Below are positions 48,996 through 58,106 of a DNA stretch of 64,000 nt, one piece after another. The first letter of the stretch is position 1; each line of letters starts with the position of its first letter. The translations under genes were made by a program, and so were the position numbers. The notes beneath the pieces are model-generated. The model saw nothing but the letters and a program-made list of their open reading frames with translations, made no database searches and had not been told where the DNA came from. This DNA is from Actinomyces denticolens (GTDB lineage: Bacteria; Actinomycetota; Actinomycetes; Actinomycetales; Actinomycetaceae): assembly GCF_002072185.1 (NCBI RefSeq), contig NZ_MVIW01000005.1, forward strand, positions 37,432-101,431, written 5' to 3'.

Positions 48996-49682
48996 ATGAG
49001 CGAGCTCATCGACACCACCGAGATGTACCTCAAGACCGTTTACGAGATGGAGGAGGACGGCGTCACCCCTCTTCGCGCGCGGATTGTCGACCGCCTCGAC
49101 CACTCCGGCCCCACGGTCTCCCAGACGGTGGCGCGCATGGAGCGCGATGGGCTCATCAGGGTCGCCGAGGACCGTTCGCTGGAGCTCACCGAGGAGGGGC
49201 GGCGCCGGGCCACGGAGGTGATCCGCAAGCACCGCCTTGCTGAAAGGCTGCTGCTCGACGTCGTCGGCCTCGATCGGCGCTACATCCACGATGAGGCCTG
49301 CCGCTGGGAGCACGTCATGAGCGAGAGGGTCGAGGACCGGCTCGCCGAGATCCTCGGGGACGTCGTCTCCGACCCCTTCGGCAACCCCATCCCCGGCAGG
49401 CGGGCCGACCACCCGGCGCCGGGCGAGGACGAGTCGAGCGCCAACCGCGTGGCCCGCGACGGCGTCGGATCCGCCGTCGTGCACCGGATCGGCGAGCCGA
49501 TCCAGGCCGACGCCGAGCTCCTGGGCCTGATGGAGGATGCGGGGATCTGCGCGGGCGCGCGCGTGGAGCTGCGCGGATCGGCCGGGGGCGTGCGCATCGT
49601 GGGGCCCACGGGCATGCCGATCGTGCTGCCGGGCGACGTCGCCCGGCACCTCTTCCTGGAGCAGAGCGCCTCCGCGCGCTGA
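48996..49682 (+). CDS. dtxR: DtxR/IdeR-type iron-dependent regulator
   Basis: 228 residues, very close to diphtheria-toxin repressor. Seen: TTEMYLKTVYEMEEDGVTPLRARI, the recognition helix SGPTVSQTVARMERDGL, metal residues in RKHRLAERLL, HDEACRWEHVMSE and PFGNPIPG. The C-terminal SH3-like domain follows (LRGSAGGVRIVG). It binds Fe(II) and represses iron-uptake genes. AGGAGG lies 12 nt before the ATG. A possible target box is upstream of DUF364 at 20521. Confidence 0.95.
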   Translation: MSELIDTTEMYLKTVYEMEEDGVTPLRARIVDRLDHSGPTVSQTVARMERDGLIRVAEDRSLELTEEGRRRATEVIRKHRLAERLLLDVVGLDRRYIHDEACRWEHVMSERVEDRLAEILGDVVSDPFGNPIPGRRADHPAPGEDESSANRVARDGVGSAVVHRIGEPIQADAELLGLMEDAGICAGARVELRGSAGGVRIVGPTGMPIVLPGDVARHLFLEQSASAR

Positions 49683-49872
49683 GCCCGCGCCGCGATCACC
49701 CTGAACCGCCGTCTGTCGGGCCCTCAGCAGGCCTGACCAGGTCGAATGCGCCTATGAGGCCCCTAGGAGAGGGATGCCACACGGGGTCGGGGTACTCAGG
49801 GCTTCACTCTTCCGCGGAACTTCGACTAGTGTCGGCGATGCAGCCGATGCCCCGGTTGTGGAGAGATGGGCG

Positions 49873-50043
49873 GAGCCAAACCCTGTCGGCGCCCCTCGCT
49901 CCTGATTCCCACCCAGATCACCGGCAGGGACGGGGGAACCATTTCCCGGATGAGAACGAGCCCGCGCTCGGTCCTCCTTGGGGTGAATCCCGCCTCGGCG
50001 GGTAGGGCGTCTCCAGCCCGAACCCGACAGCTAACCTCGACGG
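49873..50043 (+). promoter_or_regulatory. ydaO-type (c-di-AMP) riboswitch 1
   Basis: Conserved blocks in order: GGGGGAACC (49932-49940), GGGGTGAATCC (49980-49990), AGGGCGTCTCCAGCCCGAAC and CAGCTAACCTCG ending at 50039. These are the hallmarks of the ydaO/yuaA riboswitch, which senses cyclic di-AMP; binding usually turns expression off. It lies directly before the NlpC/P60 gene. The 190 bases before it (49683-49872) show only a weak -10-like TAGTGT at 49827. Confidence 0.9.
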
Positions 50044-50062
50044 CTCTCCAGGAGAAAAACCA

Positions 50063-50863
50063 GTGACTTCCAGCGTCAAGGCACGCCACCGCAAGGCCAC
50101 TCGACCGATCACCCCGTTGTCGAGCACCGGTCCGGCCGCACGTCGCGGCCTCGCCGTCGTCGCGACCTCCGGTCTGGCCCTCACCATGATCGCCTCCGGC
50201 GCCAACGCCGCGAGCGACACCGCCCAGCTCGACGAGTCCGCCGGCTCCCTCGGCGAGAACGTCGGCACCGCCGCCCTCGCCGCCCCGGCGCACGAGGCCG
50301 TCATCGCCAACGCGGCCGTCGAGGTCGCCAGCGACGCCCAGGTCGATGGCTTCAACCACGCCGTCGAGGCCGTCGCCGCCGAGGCCCCGGCCCCGGCTCC
50401 CGCCCCCACCGCCGAGGCGGCCCCGGAGGCCACTGAGGCCCCCGCCGCCGAGGCGACCCCCACCGCGGAGGACACCCCGGCCGCGACCGCTGAGGCCACC
50501 GCCGCCGAGGCCGCCGCCCCGGCCGCCCCCGCCTCCGGGAACTCCATCGTGGGTCTCGCGATGGCCCAGGTCGGCAAGGCCTATGTCTACGGCGCGGGCG
50601 GCCCCAGCGCCTTCGACTGCTCGGGCCTCGTCTCCTACGTGTACGCCAACGTCGCGGGCATCAGCGTCCCGCACTCCTCCGGCGGCATCCGCTCGGCCGG
50701 CACCGTCATCTCGGCCTCCGAGGCCCAGCCCGGTGACGTCCTCTGGTGGCCCGGTCACGTCGCGATCTACGCCGGCGATGGCATGATGGTCTCCGCCGAG
50801 TCCGAGAGCGTCGGCGTGCAGTACCTGGCCGTCCGCGGTGGCGCCACGTACCTCCGCTTCTGA
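50063..50863 (+). CDS. NlpC/P60 cell-wall endopeptidase 1
   Basis: 266 residues. Signal peptide (GLAVVATSGLALTMIASGANA), a ~100-residue Ala/Pro/Glu-rich linker, and a C-terminal NlpC/P60 domain with catalytic Cys in FDCSGLVSYVY and His in GHVAIYAG. It cuts peptide bonds in peptidoglycan stems. GTG start, preceded by AGGAG. The c-di-AMP riboswitch upstream should lower expression when c-di-AMP, a wall/osmotic messenger, is high. Paralogous to the gene at 51330. Confidence 0.93.
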   Translation: MTSSVKARHRKATRPITPLSSTGPAARRGLAVVATSGLALTMIASGANAASDTAQLDESAGSLGENVGTAALAAPAHEAVIANAAVEVASDAQVDGFNHAVEAVAAEAPAPAPAPTAEAAPEATEAPAAEATPTAEDTPAATAEATAAEAAAPAAPASGNSIVGLAMAQVGKAYVYGAGGPSAFDCSGLVSYVYANVAGISVPHSSGGIRSAGTVISASEAQPGDVLWWPGHVAIYAGDGMMVSAESESVGVQYLAVRGGATYLRF

Positions 50864-50901
50864 GCGAACCGGCGGTCGGGCAGAACCGGCTCCGTCTCTC
50901 C

Positions 50902-50940
50902 GTCCCGGCCCCGCTCCCCTCGTGGGAGCGGGGTCGGGAC
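50902..50940 (+). terminator. terminator of NlpC/P60 gene 1
   Basis: GTCCCG...CCCCGCTCCC stem pairing with GGGAGCGGGG...CGGGAC around CTCGT-type loop, followed by GTCTTGTG. It lies 38 bp after the stop codon. Confidence 0.85.
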
Positions 50941-51184
50941 GTCTTGTGTGGTGATGCTCTCATCGTGAAGCGGGTCATGCGGGAGGGCTCGAATGAGGGC
51001 TTGACCTGGCCGGAACCCGTTGGAATGACAGGGAAGAAGAGAAGTTCCTGTGCGGCAGGTCACGATCATGTTGTTGATCTTCCCGTGACTCTCCTGTCAG
51101 CGCTCCGGTAGCCTCTCAGGTGTCGCAGGGCCTTCCCCTCGCGGCGCCCGAGCCGGGGCCCAGTCCCATCGTCCGGCCCGGGCT

Positions 51185-51314
51185 GGCGAACAATCAGCGA
51201 TGGGGACGGGGGAACCGTTTCATGGGTCGCGGCCCTGATCGCGGCCCTCGGGGTGAATCCCGCTCAATGCGGGTAGGGCGTCTCCAGCCCGAACCCGGCA
51301 GCTAACCTCGGCGG
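51185..51314 (+). promoter_or_regulatory. ydaO-type (c-di-AMP) riboswitch 2
   Basis: GGGGGAACCG (51208-51217), GGGGTGAATCC (51250-51260), TAGGGCGTCTCCAGCCCGAA and GCAGCTAACCTCGG, all spaced as in copy 1. The variable stems differ from copy 1. A possible promoter with GTGACT and TAGCCT (51109-51114, 18-bp spacer) lies upstream. The gap 50864-51329 contains terminator 1, this promoter and the riboswitch. Confidence 0.9.
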
Positions 51315-51329
51315 CCACAGGAGAGGAAC

Positions 51330-52139
51330 ATGACCACCCATTCCCAGGCTCGCCACCGCGCGGCCAAACGTCCCACGACTCCCCTCACCGAGGTCGCGCC
51401 CGCCACCCGCCGAGGCATCGCGCTGGCCGCCTCCTCCGGCCTGGCCCTGACCATGGTCGCCTCCGGCGCCGCCACCGCCTCGGTCGCCGAACCGGCCCGG
51501 GCCTCGGCGGGATCCCTCGACGCCTCCGGCCTCAACTACCTGGCCCTGGACGCGCGCACCGCCGTGGCGACCAATGCCGCGATCGTCGTCGGGACCGACG
51601 TCCAGGCCGATGCCTTCGACCACGCCTCGGAGGCCGCTGAGGCAGCCGCCGCCGAGGCCCCCAAGCCCGTCGTCGAGACTCCCGCCCCCCAGGCCGAGCA
51701 GGCCCCGGCCGCGCAGGACGACTCGGCGGACCAGCCGGAGGCTCAGGCGGCCCCCGCCGCTCAGGCGCAGCCGGCGGCTCAGGCGGCCCCCGCCGCCGCC
51801 CCGGCGTCCGGTTCGAGCATCGTGTCCATCGCCATGCAGTACGTGGGCACCCCCTATGTCTACGGCGGCTCCTCGCCGTCGGGCTTCGACTGCTCCGGCT
51901 TCGTCCAGTACGTCTACGCCCAGGCCGGCATCAGCCTGCCCCGTACCTCCGGGGCCCAGGCCGCCGCGGGCACGGCCGTCTCCATGTCCGAGGCCCAGCC
52001 CGGCGACATCGTCTACTACGGCTACCACGTCGGCATCTACGCCGGCAATGGCATGATGATCGACGCCGGCAACGAGTCCACCGGTGTCGTCTACCGGGAG
52101 ATCTGGGGGAGCCCGACCTCCTTCATCCGGATCGGCTGA
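51330..52139 (+). CDS. NlpC/P60 cell-wall endopeptidase 2
   Basis: 269 residues, same architecture as gene 1: signal peptide (GIALAASSGLALTMVASGAATA), Ala/Pro/Gln-rich linker, and the NlpC/P60 domain with FDCSGFVQYVY and YHVGIYAG. Here the His motif is YHVGIY instead of GHVAIY; His is kept. ATG with GGAGAGG before it. It is a tandem paralogue with its own riboswitch and terminator, so the pair is a duplicated module. Confidence 0.93.
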   Translation: MTTHSQARHRAAKRPTTPLTEVAPATRRGIALAASSGLALTMVASGAATASVAEPARASAGSLDASGLNYLALDARTAVATNAAIVVGTDVQADAFDHASEAAEAAAAEAPKPVVETPAPQAEQAPAAQDDSADQPEAQAAPAAQAQPAAQAAPAAAPASGSSIVSIAMQYVGTPYVYGGSSPSGFDCSGFVQYVYAQAGISLPRTSGAQAAAGTAVSMSEAQPGDIVYYGYHVGIYAGNGMMIDAGNESTGVVYREIWGSPTSFIRIG

Positions 52140-52165
52140 CGCGGGCCGGCACGGATCCGAGCCGC

Positions 52166-52207
52166 GCTTCGAGGGGGCGACCGTTACGGCGGTCGCCCCC
52201 TCGAAGC
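52166..52207 (+). terminator. terminator of NlpC/P60 gene 2
   Basis: Perfect 18-bp arms GCTTCGAGGGGGCGACCG and complement around a 6-nt loop, 26 bp after the stop codon. Confidence 0.9.
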
Positions 52208-52325
52208 ACGGCCGGCCGTGCTCACTGAACCTCCCCGTCGTGCGCTGCGCCACAGGTATGCTGGGGGCACCTGGCTCACCGGATCCCCGGAGGGCCGGGG
52301 TGTCCGATGGAAAAGGCAGGGAACC

Positions 52326-53264
52326 ATGGCTGAAGACAAAGTCGTCCTCGTTGGCGTCGACGGATCGCCCGAGTCTCTCGGCGCTGTCGACTGGGCGGTC
52401 GCCCGCGCGGCGCGCGAGGGGTGGAGGGTCCACATCCTGTGCGCCTACTCGCTCCCATCCTTCACCGCCGCCTCCCTCGACGGCGGCTACGCGGCCCTGG
52501 ACGACACCGCGATACGCGCCGGCGCCCAGGCGGTTGTCGACGAGGCCGTCGCCCGCGCCCAGCAGGCCGGCGTCGCGGTGACCAGCTCGCTCGAGACCGG
52601 CGACCCCGCCGGTGTGCTCGTGGATCTGTCCTCCGATGCCGCCCTGGCGGTGGTCGGCACGCGCGGTGGCGGTGGCTTCGCCGACCGCCTGCTCGGCACG
52701 GTCTCCTCCGCCCTGCCCGCGCACGCCAAGTGCCCCACGGTCATCGTGCCCCGGCACACCGCCGGTTCCGCCTTCACCCCGGTCAAGCGGATCGTCGTCG
52801 GCGTCGACGGCTCCGGATCCGCTCACAAGGCCGTGCGCCGCGCCGTCCGCGAGGCCGAGGCCTGGGACGCCGAGCTCACCGCCGTGGCGGCCGTCCCCAT
52901 GAGCACCGGCAGCGGGGCACTCGCATGGCTGCCGGCCGCCGTGGACCGCCAGCAGGTCCTCACCGACGTACGAGCCGGCCTCGACCATGCCGTGGCCGAG
53001 GCCCTCGAGGGCCACCCCGGGGTGACGGTCCGCCGTCATGCGCTGGACGGCAACGCCGCCGAGCTGCTCGCCGAGTTCTCCACGGCCGTCGACCTCGTCA
53101 TCGTCGGCTCCCGCGGGCGCGGCGGATTCGCGGGGCTCCTCCTGGGCTCCACGAGCCAGGCGGTGCTCTCCCACGCGGCCTGCCCGGTGATGGTGGTGCC
53201 CGCCCGTTCCAGGGACGACGACTCGGCCGTCTCCCGCTCGAACGTCCCCTGGGAGCGCGCCTGA
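52326..53264 (+). CDS. universal stress protein, tandem Usp domains
   Basis: 312 residues with two Usp domains (~5-145 and ~155-300). Both keep ATP-binding motifs: GVDGSPES and GTRGGGGFADRLLGTVS in the first, GVDGSGSAHKAV and GSRGRGGFAGLLLGSTSQAV in the second. Tandem Usp proteins bind ATP and are common in actinobacteria under stress or dormancy. The ATG at 52326 follows AAAGGCAGGG; upstream in-frame sequence is promoter-like. Confidence 0.93.
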   Translation: MAEDKVVLVGVDGSPESLGAVDWAVARAAREGWRVHILCAYSLPSFTAASLDGGYAALDDTAIRAGAQAVVDEAVARAQQAGVAVTSSLETGDPAGVLVDLSSDAALAVVGTRGGGGFADRLLGTVSSALPAHAKCPTVIVPRHTAGSAFTPVKRIVVGVDGSGSAHKAVRRAVREAEAWDAELTAVAAVPMSTGSGALAWLPAAVDRQQVLTDVRAGLDHAVAEALEGHPGVTVRRHALDGNAAELLAEFSTAVDLVIVGSRGRGGFAGLLLGSTSQAVLSHAACPVMVVPARSRDDDSAVSRSNVPWERA

Positions 53265-53324
53265 GCGAGCAGGGGCACGCCGGTACTCGGCCGGCGCGGC
53301 GCGCTGGTAGGCTTGCCGCGCCCA

Positions 53325-53397
53325 GCCCTCGTAGCTCAGGGGATAGAGCACCGCTCTCCTAAAGCGGGTGTCGCGCGTTCGAATCGCGCCGGGGGCA
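53325..53397 (+). tRNA. tRNA-Arg (anticodon CCT)
   Basis: Cloverleaf with acceptor GCCCTCG/CGGGGGC (one G-T pair), D-arm TAGCTCAGGGGATAGAGCA, anticodon stem CCGCT/AGCGG with loop CTCCTAA (anticodon CCT, reading AGG), and T-arm CGCGCGTTCGAATCGCGCC. Discriminator A. CCA is not encoded. Confidence 0.96.
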
Positions 53398-53511
53398 CAT
53401 AAGACCCTGCTCGCCAGGGGAAACGGATCGGGGTTCCGAGTCGCATGAGCGCTCGTGGCCCCGATCCGCTCTTCTGCGCATCTCCTTCGCTCACGCTCTG
53501 CCCTCCGCCGC

Positions 53512-53584
53512 GGGCTCGCCAACGCGCTCCGGGCTCGCCAACGCGCCGCGGGGGCGCGTCCGCAACCCCGCGGCGCGTCCGCAA
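53512..53584. repeat. short 19-bp period direct repeats
   Basis: GGGCTCGCCAACGCGC at 53512 and 53531, then GGCGCGTCCGCAA at 53553 and 53572, each with a 19-bp period. The rest of the gap 53398-53684 shows no gene; the promoter TATTGT of the next gene is at 53673. Confidence 0.7.
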
Positions 53585-53684
53585 TTCCATCGTCGCCGTC
53601 GCCGCAGGCCCGCTCGTGCGCTGACGCGGCGCCACCCCGGGGCGCCTCGGGCAGGAGCGCGTCGCGCGCGGATATTGTCGGAGC

Positions 53685-56600
53685 ATGGCGCCTTCACTCT
53701 TCTCCTTCGGCCGCGCTCGGCACAGCGCGGGCCACGCAGCGGGCGATCGCGTGGGCTCTGCCGAGGGGCGCGCCAGCGGGGTCGGGCGCGAGAAGCGCCT
53801 GCCCGGCACCATCGTCCCCCAGCACGCGCCGACGCCGGAGCCCCCCGCCCCGGCCTCCCCCACGGATCTCGACGACGCGAGCCGGGCCCGCGTGGACGCC
53901 GCGCTCGCGAGCTGGCGCGAGGAGCTCGTCGGGCTCGGGGGAGTGGCCAGCCTCGACGACGTCTCGCTCCTCGACGGCGCCGTCGACCTCACCGCCGCCC
54001 ACCCCTCGGGGCTCGCCCAGCTCTACGCCGGGCGCCCCACCCCCCTGTCCAGCCTCATCCGCGAGCCCACCGCCCTGGCCGCGGCCCGCAAATCCGTGCG
54101 CAAGGTCGCCGGGCGCACCGACATCCTCGCCAGGCAGTTCGGCGTCGCCCCCGTCTACCTCGCCATCGGGGTCGCCACCTGGACCGAGACCATCCGGGAC
54201 GAGTCCCGGCGCCCCGGCGCCGCGGCGGCCGACGGTGCCGGGAGCCCCGAGAGCGACGGACCAGGCGGTCCTGGCGGCTCCGATGCCGGTAGTGATCCCG
54301 AGCAGCCCCACCACGAGATCCCCGACCCGGTCCTCACCTCGGTCCTGGAGAGCGCGCTCTCCTCGCGCCCGGCGGGCCCCCCGGGCACCGTCCGCACGGT
54401 CAACGCCCCTGTACTCATGCGGCCGGTCCGCCTGGCCAGCGCCTCCGCCGACGCGACCATCGCCGTCGACCCGACCATCGAGGTGAACCCCGTCCTCACA
54501 CGCGCCCTGCGCCGCTACGGATCGACCGCCGACATCCAATCCCTCGCCCGTGCCGCCCTCACCGCGGAGGGCTTCACCCCGCGCGCCGCCCTCACTCGCA
54601 TCGCCGCCGCCTGCCGCGACTACCTGCCCGGCTTCGAACTGCGCGAGCGACTCGTCGTCGGCGCCTTCGTCCACCCCGGCCAGGCCCTGGTCGAGGACTT
54701 CGACGCCGTCGTGGACCGCGCGCGCCTGTCCGCGATCGTGGCCGCCCTGGCCGGGGTCGAGCCCGCCCAGCGGGCCCTCGCCGTCGACCTGCCCGCCCCC
54801 TGGCGCGAGGATCGCGCCCCCGACGCCGAGCGCGGCGCGGGGGACCTCGACCCCGGGCAGCTCGACGTCGTCGAGTCCGTCGGCCTGGGGGCCTCCCTCC
54901 TCCTCGACGCGCCCCCAGGATCGGATGTCGCCGCCACGCTCGCAGCCGTGCTCGCCGATGCCGCCGCCACCGGCCGCACCGCCATCCATATCCCGGCCAC
55001 CAGCGGGGACGGCCACGCCGTCGCCCAGGCCCTGGAGGACCTCGGCCTGGGGGACCTCGTCGTCGACCTCACGGAGGACGCCAGTTGGCGCCGCCACGCC
55101 GCCGAGGCCGTCCAATCCGGGCTCGGCTCCCAGCCGCCCCAGCTCGACGTCCCCGAGATCCTGCGTGTCCGCCAGCGCCTCACCGCCGTGCGCAAGCGCT
55201 TGTCCCGCTACGTGACGGCGCTGCACGCGCGGCGAGAGCCATGGAACGTCTCCGCCTACGAGGCCCTTCAGACCCTCGCCGAGCTCACCTCGTCGCGCTC
55301 CAAGGCCCGCACCACCGCGAAGATCGTCCCCGGGCGCCTCGAGTGCCTCGACGATGCCGGGCGCGAGCGGGCCTCGCGCATCCTCCACCGCGCCCACTCC
55401 CTCGGGATGCTCAACCCGGTCCAGGCGCCCTCGCCCTGGAGCGGCTTGGCACTGACCGACCTCGACGAGGTCACCGACGCCCTGGGGCGCCTGGGCCGCC
55501 TGGCCGACGACATGCTGCCCGCCGTCGAGACCCACAGCCGCGAGGTCTCCTCCCACATCGGGCTGCGGCGCGCCACGACCCTGGCCATGTGGTCCGATCA
55601 GCTCGACATGCTCGACGGCGTGCGCGACTCCCTCGACGTCTTCCTCCCCGAGGTCTTCGAGCGCTCCGCCGCCGACCTCGTCATCGCCACGGCCACCAAG
55701 CGGTGGCGCGAGGAGCGCAGCATCGTCATGAGCGGCTCCGCGCGCCGCCGCTTCACCCGCCAGGCCAAGGACCTCGTGCGCCCCGGCCGCGTCGTCGAGG
55801 ACCTGCACGCCGAGCTCGTCAAGGTGCAGCGGCGCCGCGAGGAGTGGCGCCGTCACGACCCCGACGGCGGCTGGCCCACGCTCCCGCAGGGCCTGGACGA
55901 GATGCGGCGCACCTGCGAGCGCGCCATGAACGCCCTCACCGAGCTCCAGCCCCTCCTCGACCGCCACGACGGCTCCCCGGCGCTCGTCGACACACCGCTC
56001 GTGGATCTGACCACCCGTGTGCGGGCCCTCGCCGACGACCCGGAGACCGCGCAGGCCCAGCCCGAGCGCAACCAGACCACCATCGCCATCGACGAGATGG
56101 GCATGGGGCCCCTCGTCGAGGACCTGCGCGCCCGCCAGGTGCCCGACGACGAGCTCGACGACGAGCTCACCTACTGCTGGTGGTCCTCCGTCCTCGCCCA
56201 GGCCCTCCGCGAGGACCCGGATATGGGAGGCCTGGACGCCAAGGCCCTCGATGAGCTCTCCGAGAGTCTGCGCCGACTCGACGCCGCCCAGTCCGCCTCC
56301 CTGTCCGGCCCGGTCGCGCAGGCCTGCGCCCGCCGCGTGCGCGCCGCCGTCGAGGCCGACAAGCAGCAGGCCCGCTCCCTGTACATCGCCCTGTCCAAGG
56401 ACGACGGCGTTCCCCTGCGCGACATCCTCGACGCCCACCCGGTGGCGTGGCTCGCCCGCCCCGTCTGGATCGTCCCGCCGACCCTCGTGCCCCAGGTGCT
56501 GGCCCCCAGCGCCGTCGTGGACCTGGCGATCCTCGACGCCTCCGCGAGCATGCCGGTGGCTCAGGCACTGCCGGCCCTCGTGCGCGCCGAGCAGGTCCTC

Positions 56601-58106
56601 GTCATCGGGGATCCGCGCCGGGCGGACAGGGGCCTCGCCGCAGAGCTCGGGCCTCTCCTGCCCGCGGTCACCCTGCCCACGGGCCGCAATCAGCTCGACG
56701 CCGGCATCGCGTCCTTCCTCGCCTCCAACGGCTACGAGGGCATCGTCGAGGTGATCCCCGGACCCCCGGGGGACACCACGCTCTCCCTCATCCGTGTGGA
56801 CGGGCGCGGCATGCCCGCTCCGGGCAGGACCGCCGTGGAGACCGTGCCGGCCGAGGTGGACCAGGTGGTCGACGTCGTCATCGAGCACGCGCTCACCCGG
56901 CCCGATGAGAGCCTGGGCGTCATCGCCCTCAACACCCGTCACGCCGATGAGATCCGCCGTGCGGTGGCCGTGGCGGCCGCCGAGTCCCCGGCCCTGGATG
57001 ACTTCTTCTCCTCCGCCGTCAAGGAGCCCTTCACGGTGATCGACCTGCGCGAGGCCCGCTCGCTGCGCCGCGACCGCGTCGTCCTGTCCGTCGGCTTCGC
57101 GAAGACCCCGCACGGGCGCACCATCCACGCCTTCGGCGAGCTCGGCGAGCAGGGCGGCATGGTCTCGCTGGTCGAGGCCCTGTGCGCCTCCCGCGGCGCG
57201 ACCACCGTCATCTCCTCCATCGGCGCCGAGGACCTCGACCCCGACCGGCTGCGCGCCCCGGGCGCCCGGCTGCTGCGCGAGGTCCTCGCCCGGGCCGCCG
57301 GGGGCGGGACCCCCGTCGGCCCGGCGGAGAACGGCGAGCCCGACCGCCTCCTGGTGGATCTCGCCTGGCACCTGTGGCGCAAGGGTCTCGTGGTGGTCCC
57401 CCAGTGGGGAGCCGACGGCGGCCCCCGCATCCCCCTGGCCATCGGCCACCCCGACTACCCCGAGGAGCTGTTCGTCGCCGTCCTGACCGATGACGACGAC
57501 TACGTGGCCGAGCCGAGTCTGCGCCGTCGCGACCGGCACTGGGTGGAGCGCCTCGAGAGCCGCGGCTGGCGGGTCCACCGCTCCTTCTCCGCAGGGGTCT
57601 TCGTCGACCCCGAGGCCGAGGCCCGCACCATCGAGATCATGATCGACGAGATCCTCGATGAGCGCTCCGCCGCCCAGGCCCGTCCGGAGGGCCCCGAGCT
57701 CCCCGAGCACGTCGACGACGCCGCCGCTGAGGGTGCCGCCGAGAGCACCGCCTCCCCCCAGGGCGCTGCTGCGGCGCGCGCGACGGAGGGGGCGCGGCCC
57801 GATGAGGACGGGCGGGAGGCCTCCGCCGGGGCGGAATCCTCCTCCCCGGGGGCCGAGGCCCCGGGCGCTCCGGTGAATCCGCCCCGTGCGGATGGGCGCG
57901 CGGCCCGCCCCCCGATCGCGCAGGGACTGCCGATCCAGGCCTACTCGGATGACGAGCTCGACGACCTCGTGGCGTGGATCCGCTCCGACGGGGTGGCGCG
58001 CAGCGAGGAGGAGGAGCTCACCGAGTTGCGCGAGACCCTCGCTCTCACCCGCCGGGGGACCGGTGTCGACGCCGTTCTCGGCAACGCCGTGCGGCGGGGC
58101 CGATGA
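53685..58106 (+). CDS. large helicase/nuclease-like protein with degenerate ATP site
   Basis: 1473 residues, an actinobacteria-wide family related to SF1 helicases with a C-terminal nuclease-like domain. N-terminal DUF-like region: DLTAAHPSGLAQLYAGRPTPLSSLIRE, then VAPVYLAIGVATWTE and VNPVLTRALRRYG. Near residue 408 the Walker A position reads LLLDAPPGSDVAATL, without the GKT lysine. The Walker B-like LAILDASASMPVAQ (residue ~947) and VIGDPRRADRG are recognisable but altered. Residues ~1220-1325 (LVDLAWHLWRKGLVVVPQWG, RDRHWVERLESRGWRVHRSF) resemble a restriction-endonuclease-fold C-terminal domain. Probably non-hydrolysing. TATTGT is 6 nt before the ATG. It overlaps the next gene by 4 bp. Confidence 0.75.
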   Translation: MAPSLFSFGRARHSAGHAAGDRVGSAEGRASGVGREKRLPGTIVPQHAPTPEPPAPASPTDLDDASRARVDAALASWREELVGLGGVASLDDVSLLDGAVDLTAAHPSGLAQLYAGRPTPLSSLIREPTALAAARKSVRKVAGRTDILARQFGVAPVYLAIGVATWTETIRDESRRPGAAAADGAGSPESDGPGGPGGSDAGSDPEQPHHEIPDPVLTSVLESALSSRPAGPPGTVRTVNAPVLMRPVRLASASADATIAVDPTIEVNPVLTRALRRYGSTADIQSLARAALTAEGFTPRAALTRIAAACRDYLPGFELRERLVVGAFVHPGQALVEDFDAVVDRARLSAIVAALAGVEPAQRALAVDLPAPWREDRAPDAERGAGDLDPGQLDVVESVGLGASLLLDAPPGSDVAATLAAVLADAAATGRTAIHIPATSGDGHAVAQALEDLGLGDLVVDLTEDASWRRHAAEAVQSGLGSQPPQLDVPEILRVRQRLTAVRKRLSRYVTALHARREPWNVSAYEALQTLAELTSSRSKARTTAKIVPGRLECLDDAGRERASRILHRAHSLGMLNPVQAPSPWSGLALTDLDEVTDALGRLGRLADDMLPAVETHSREVSSHIGLRRATTLAMWSDQLDMLDGVRDSLDVFLPEVFERSAADLVIATATKRWREERSIVMSGSARRRFTRQAKDLVRPGRVVEDLHAELVKVQRRREEWRRHDPDGGWPTLPQGLDEMRRTCERAMNALTELQPLLDRHDGSPALVDTPLVDLTTRVRALADDPETAQAQPERNQTTIAIDEMGMGPLVEDLRARQVPDDELDDELTYCWWSSVLAQALREDPDMGGLDAKALDELSESLRRLDAAQSASLSGPVAQACARRVRAAVEADKQQARSLYIALSKDDGVPLRDILDAHPVAWLARPVWIVPPTLVPQVLAPSAVVDLAILDASASMPVAQALPALVRAEQVLVIGDPRRADRGLAAELGPLLPAVTLPTGRNQLDAGIASFLASNGYEGIVEVIPGPPGDTTLSLIRVDGRGMPAPGRTAVETVPAEVDQVVDVVIEHALTRPDESLGVIALNTRHADEIRRAVAVAAAESPALDDFFSSAVKEPFTVIDLREARSLRRDRVVLSVGFAKTPHGRTIHAFGELGEQGGMVSLVEALCASRGATTVISSIGAEDLDPDRLRAPGARLLREVLARAAGGGTPVGPAENGEPDRLLVDLAWHLWRKGLVVVPQWGADGGPRIPLAIGHPDYPEELFVAVLTDDDDYVAEPSLRRRDRHWVERLESRGWRVHRSFSAGVFVDPEAEARTIEIMIDEILDERSAAQARPEGPELPEHVDDAAAEGAAESTASPQGAAAARATEGARPDEDGREASAGAESSSPGAEAPGAPVNPPRADGRAARPPIAQGLPIQAYSDDELDDLVAWIRSDGVARSEEEELTELRETLALTRRGTGVDAVLGNAVRRGR

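Noticed and set aside
49683..49872. Small gene between dtxR and the riboswitch
   Set aside because: Frames there lack ribosome sites and overlap the riboswitch leader; nothing recognisable is encoded.
53694..57710. 1338-codon open frame antisense to the helicase-like gene
   Set aside because: It mirrors the sense gene's GC3 bias; the product is low-complexity Gly/Asp/His/Val with no motif or ribosome site. The same applies to other long antisense frames (7647-10502, 24424-27075, 16847-19078, 22869-24998, 35060-38215).
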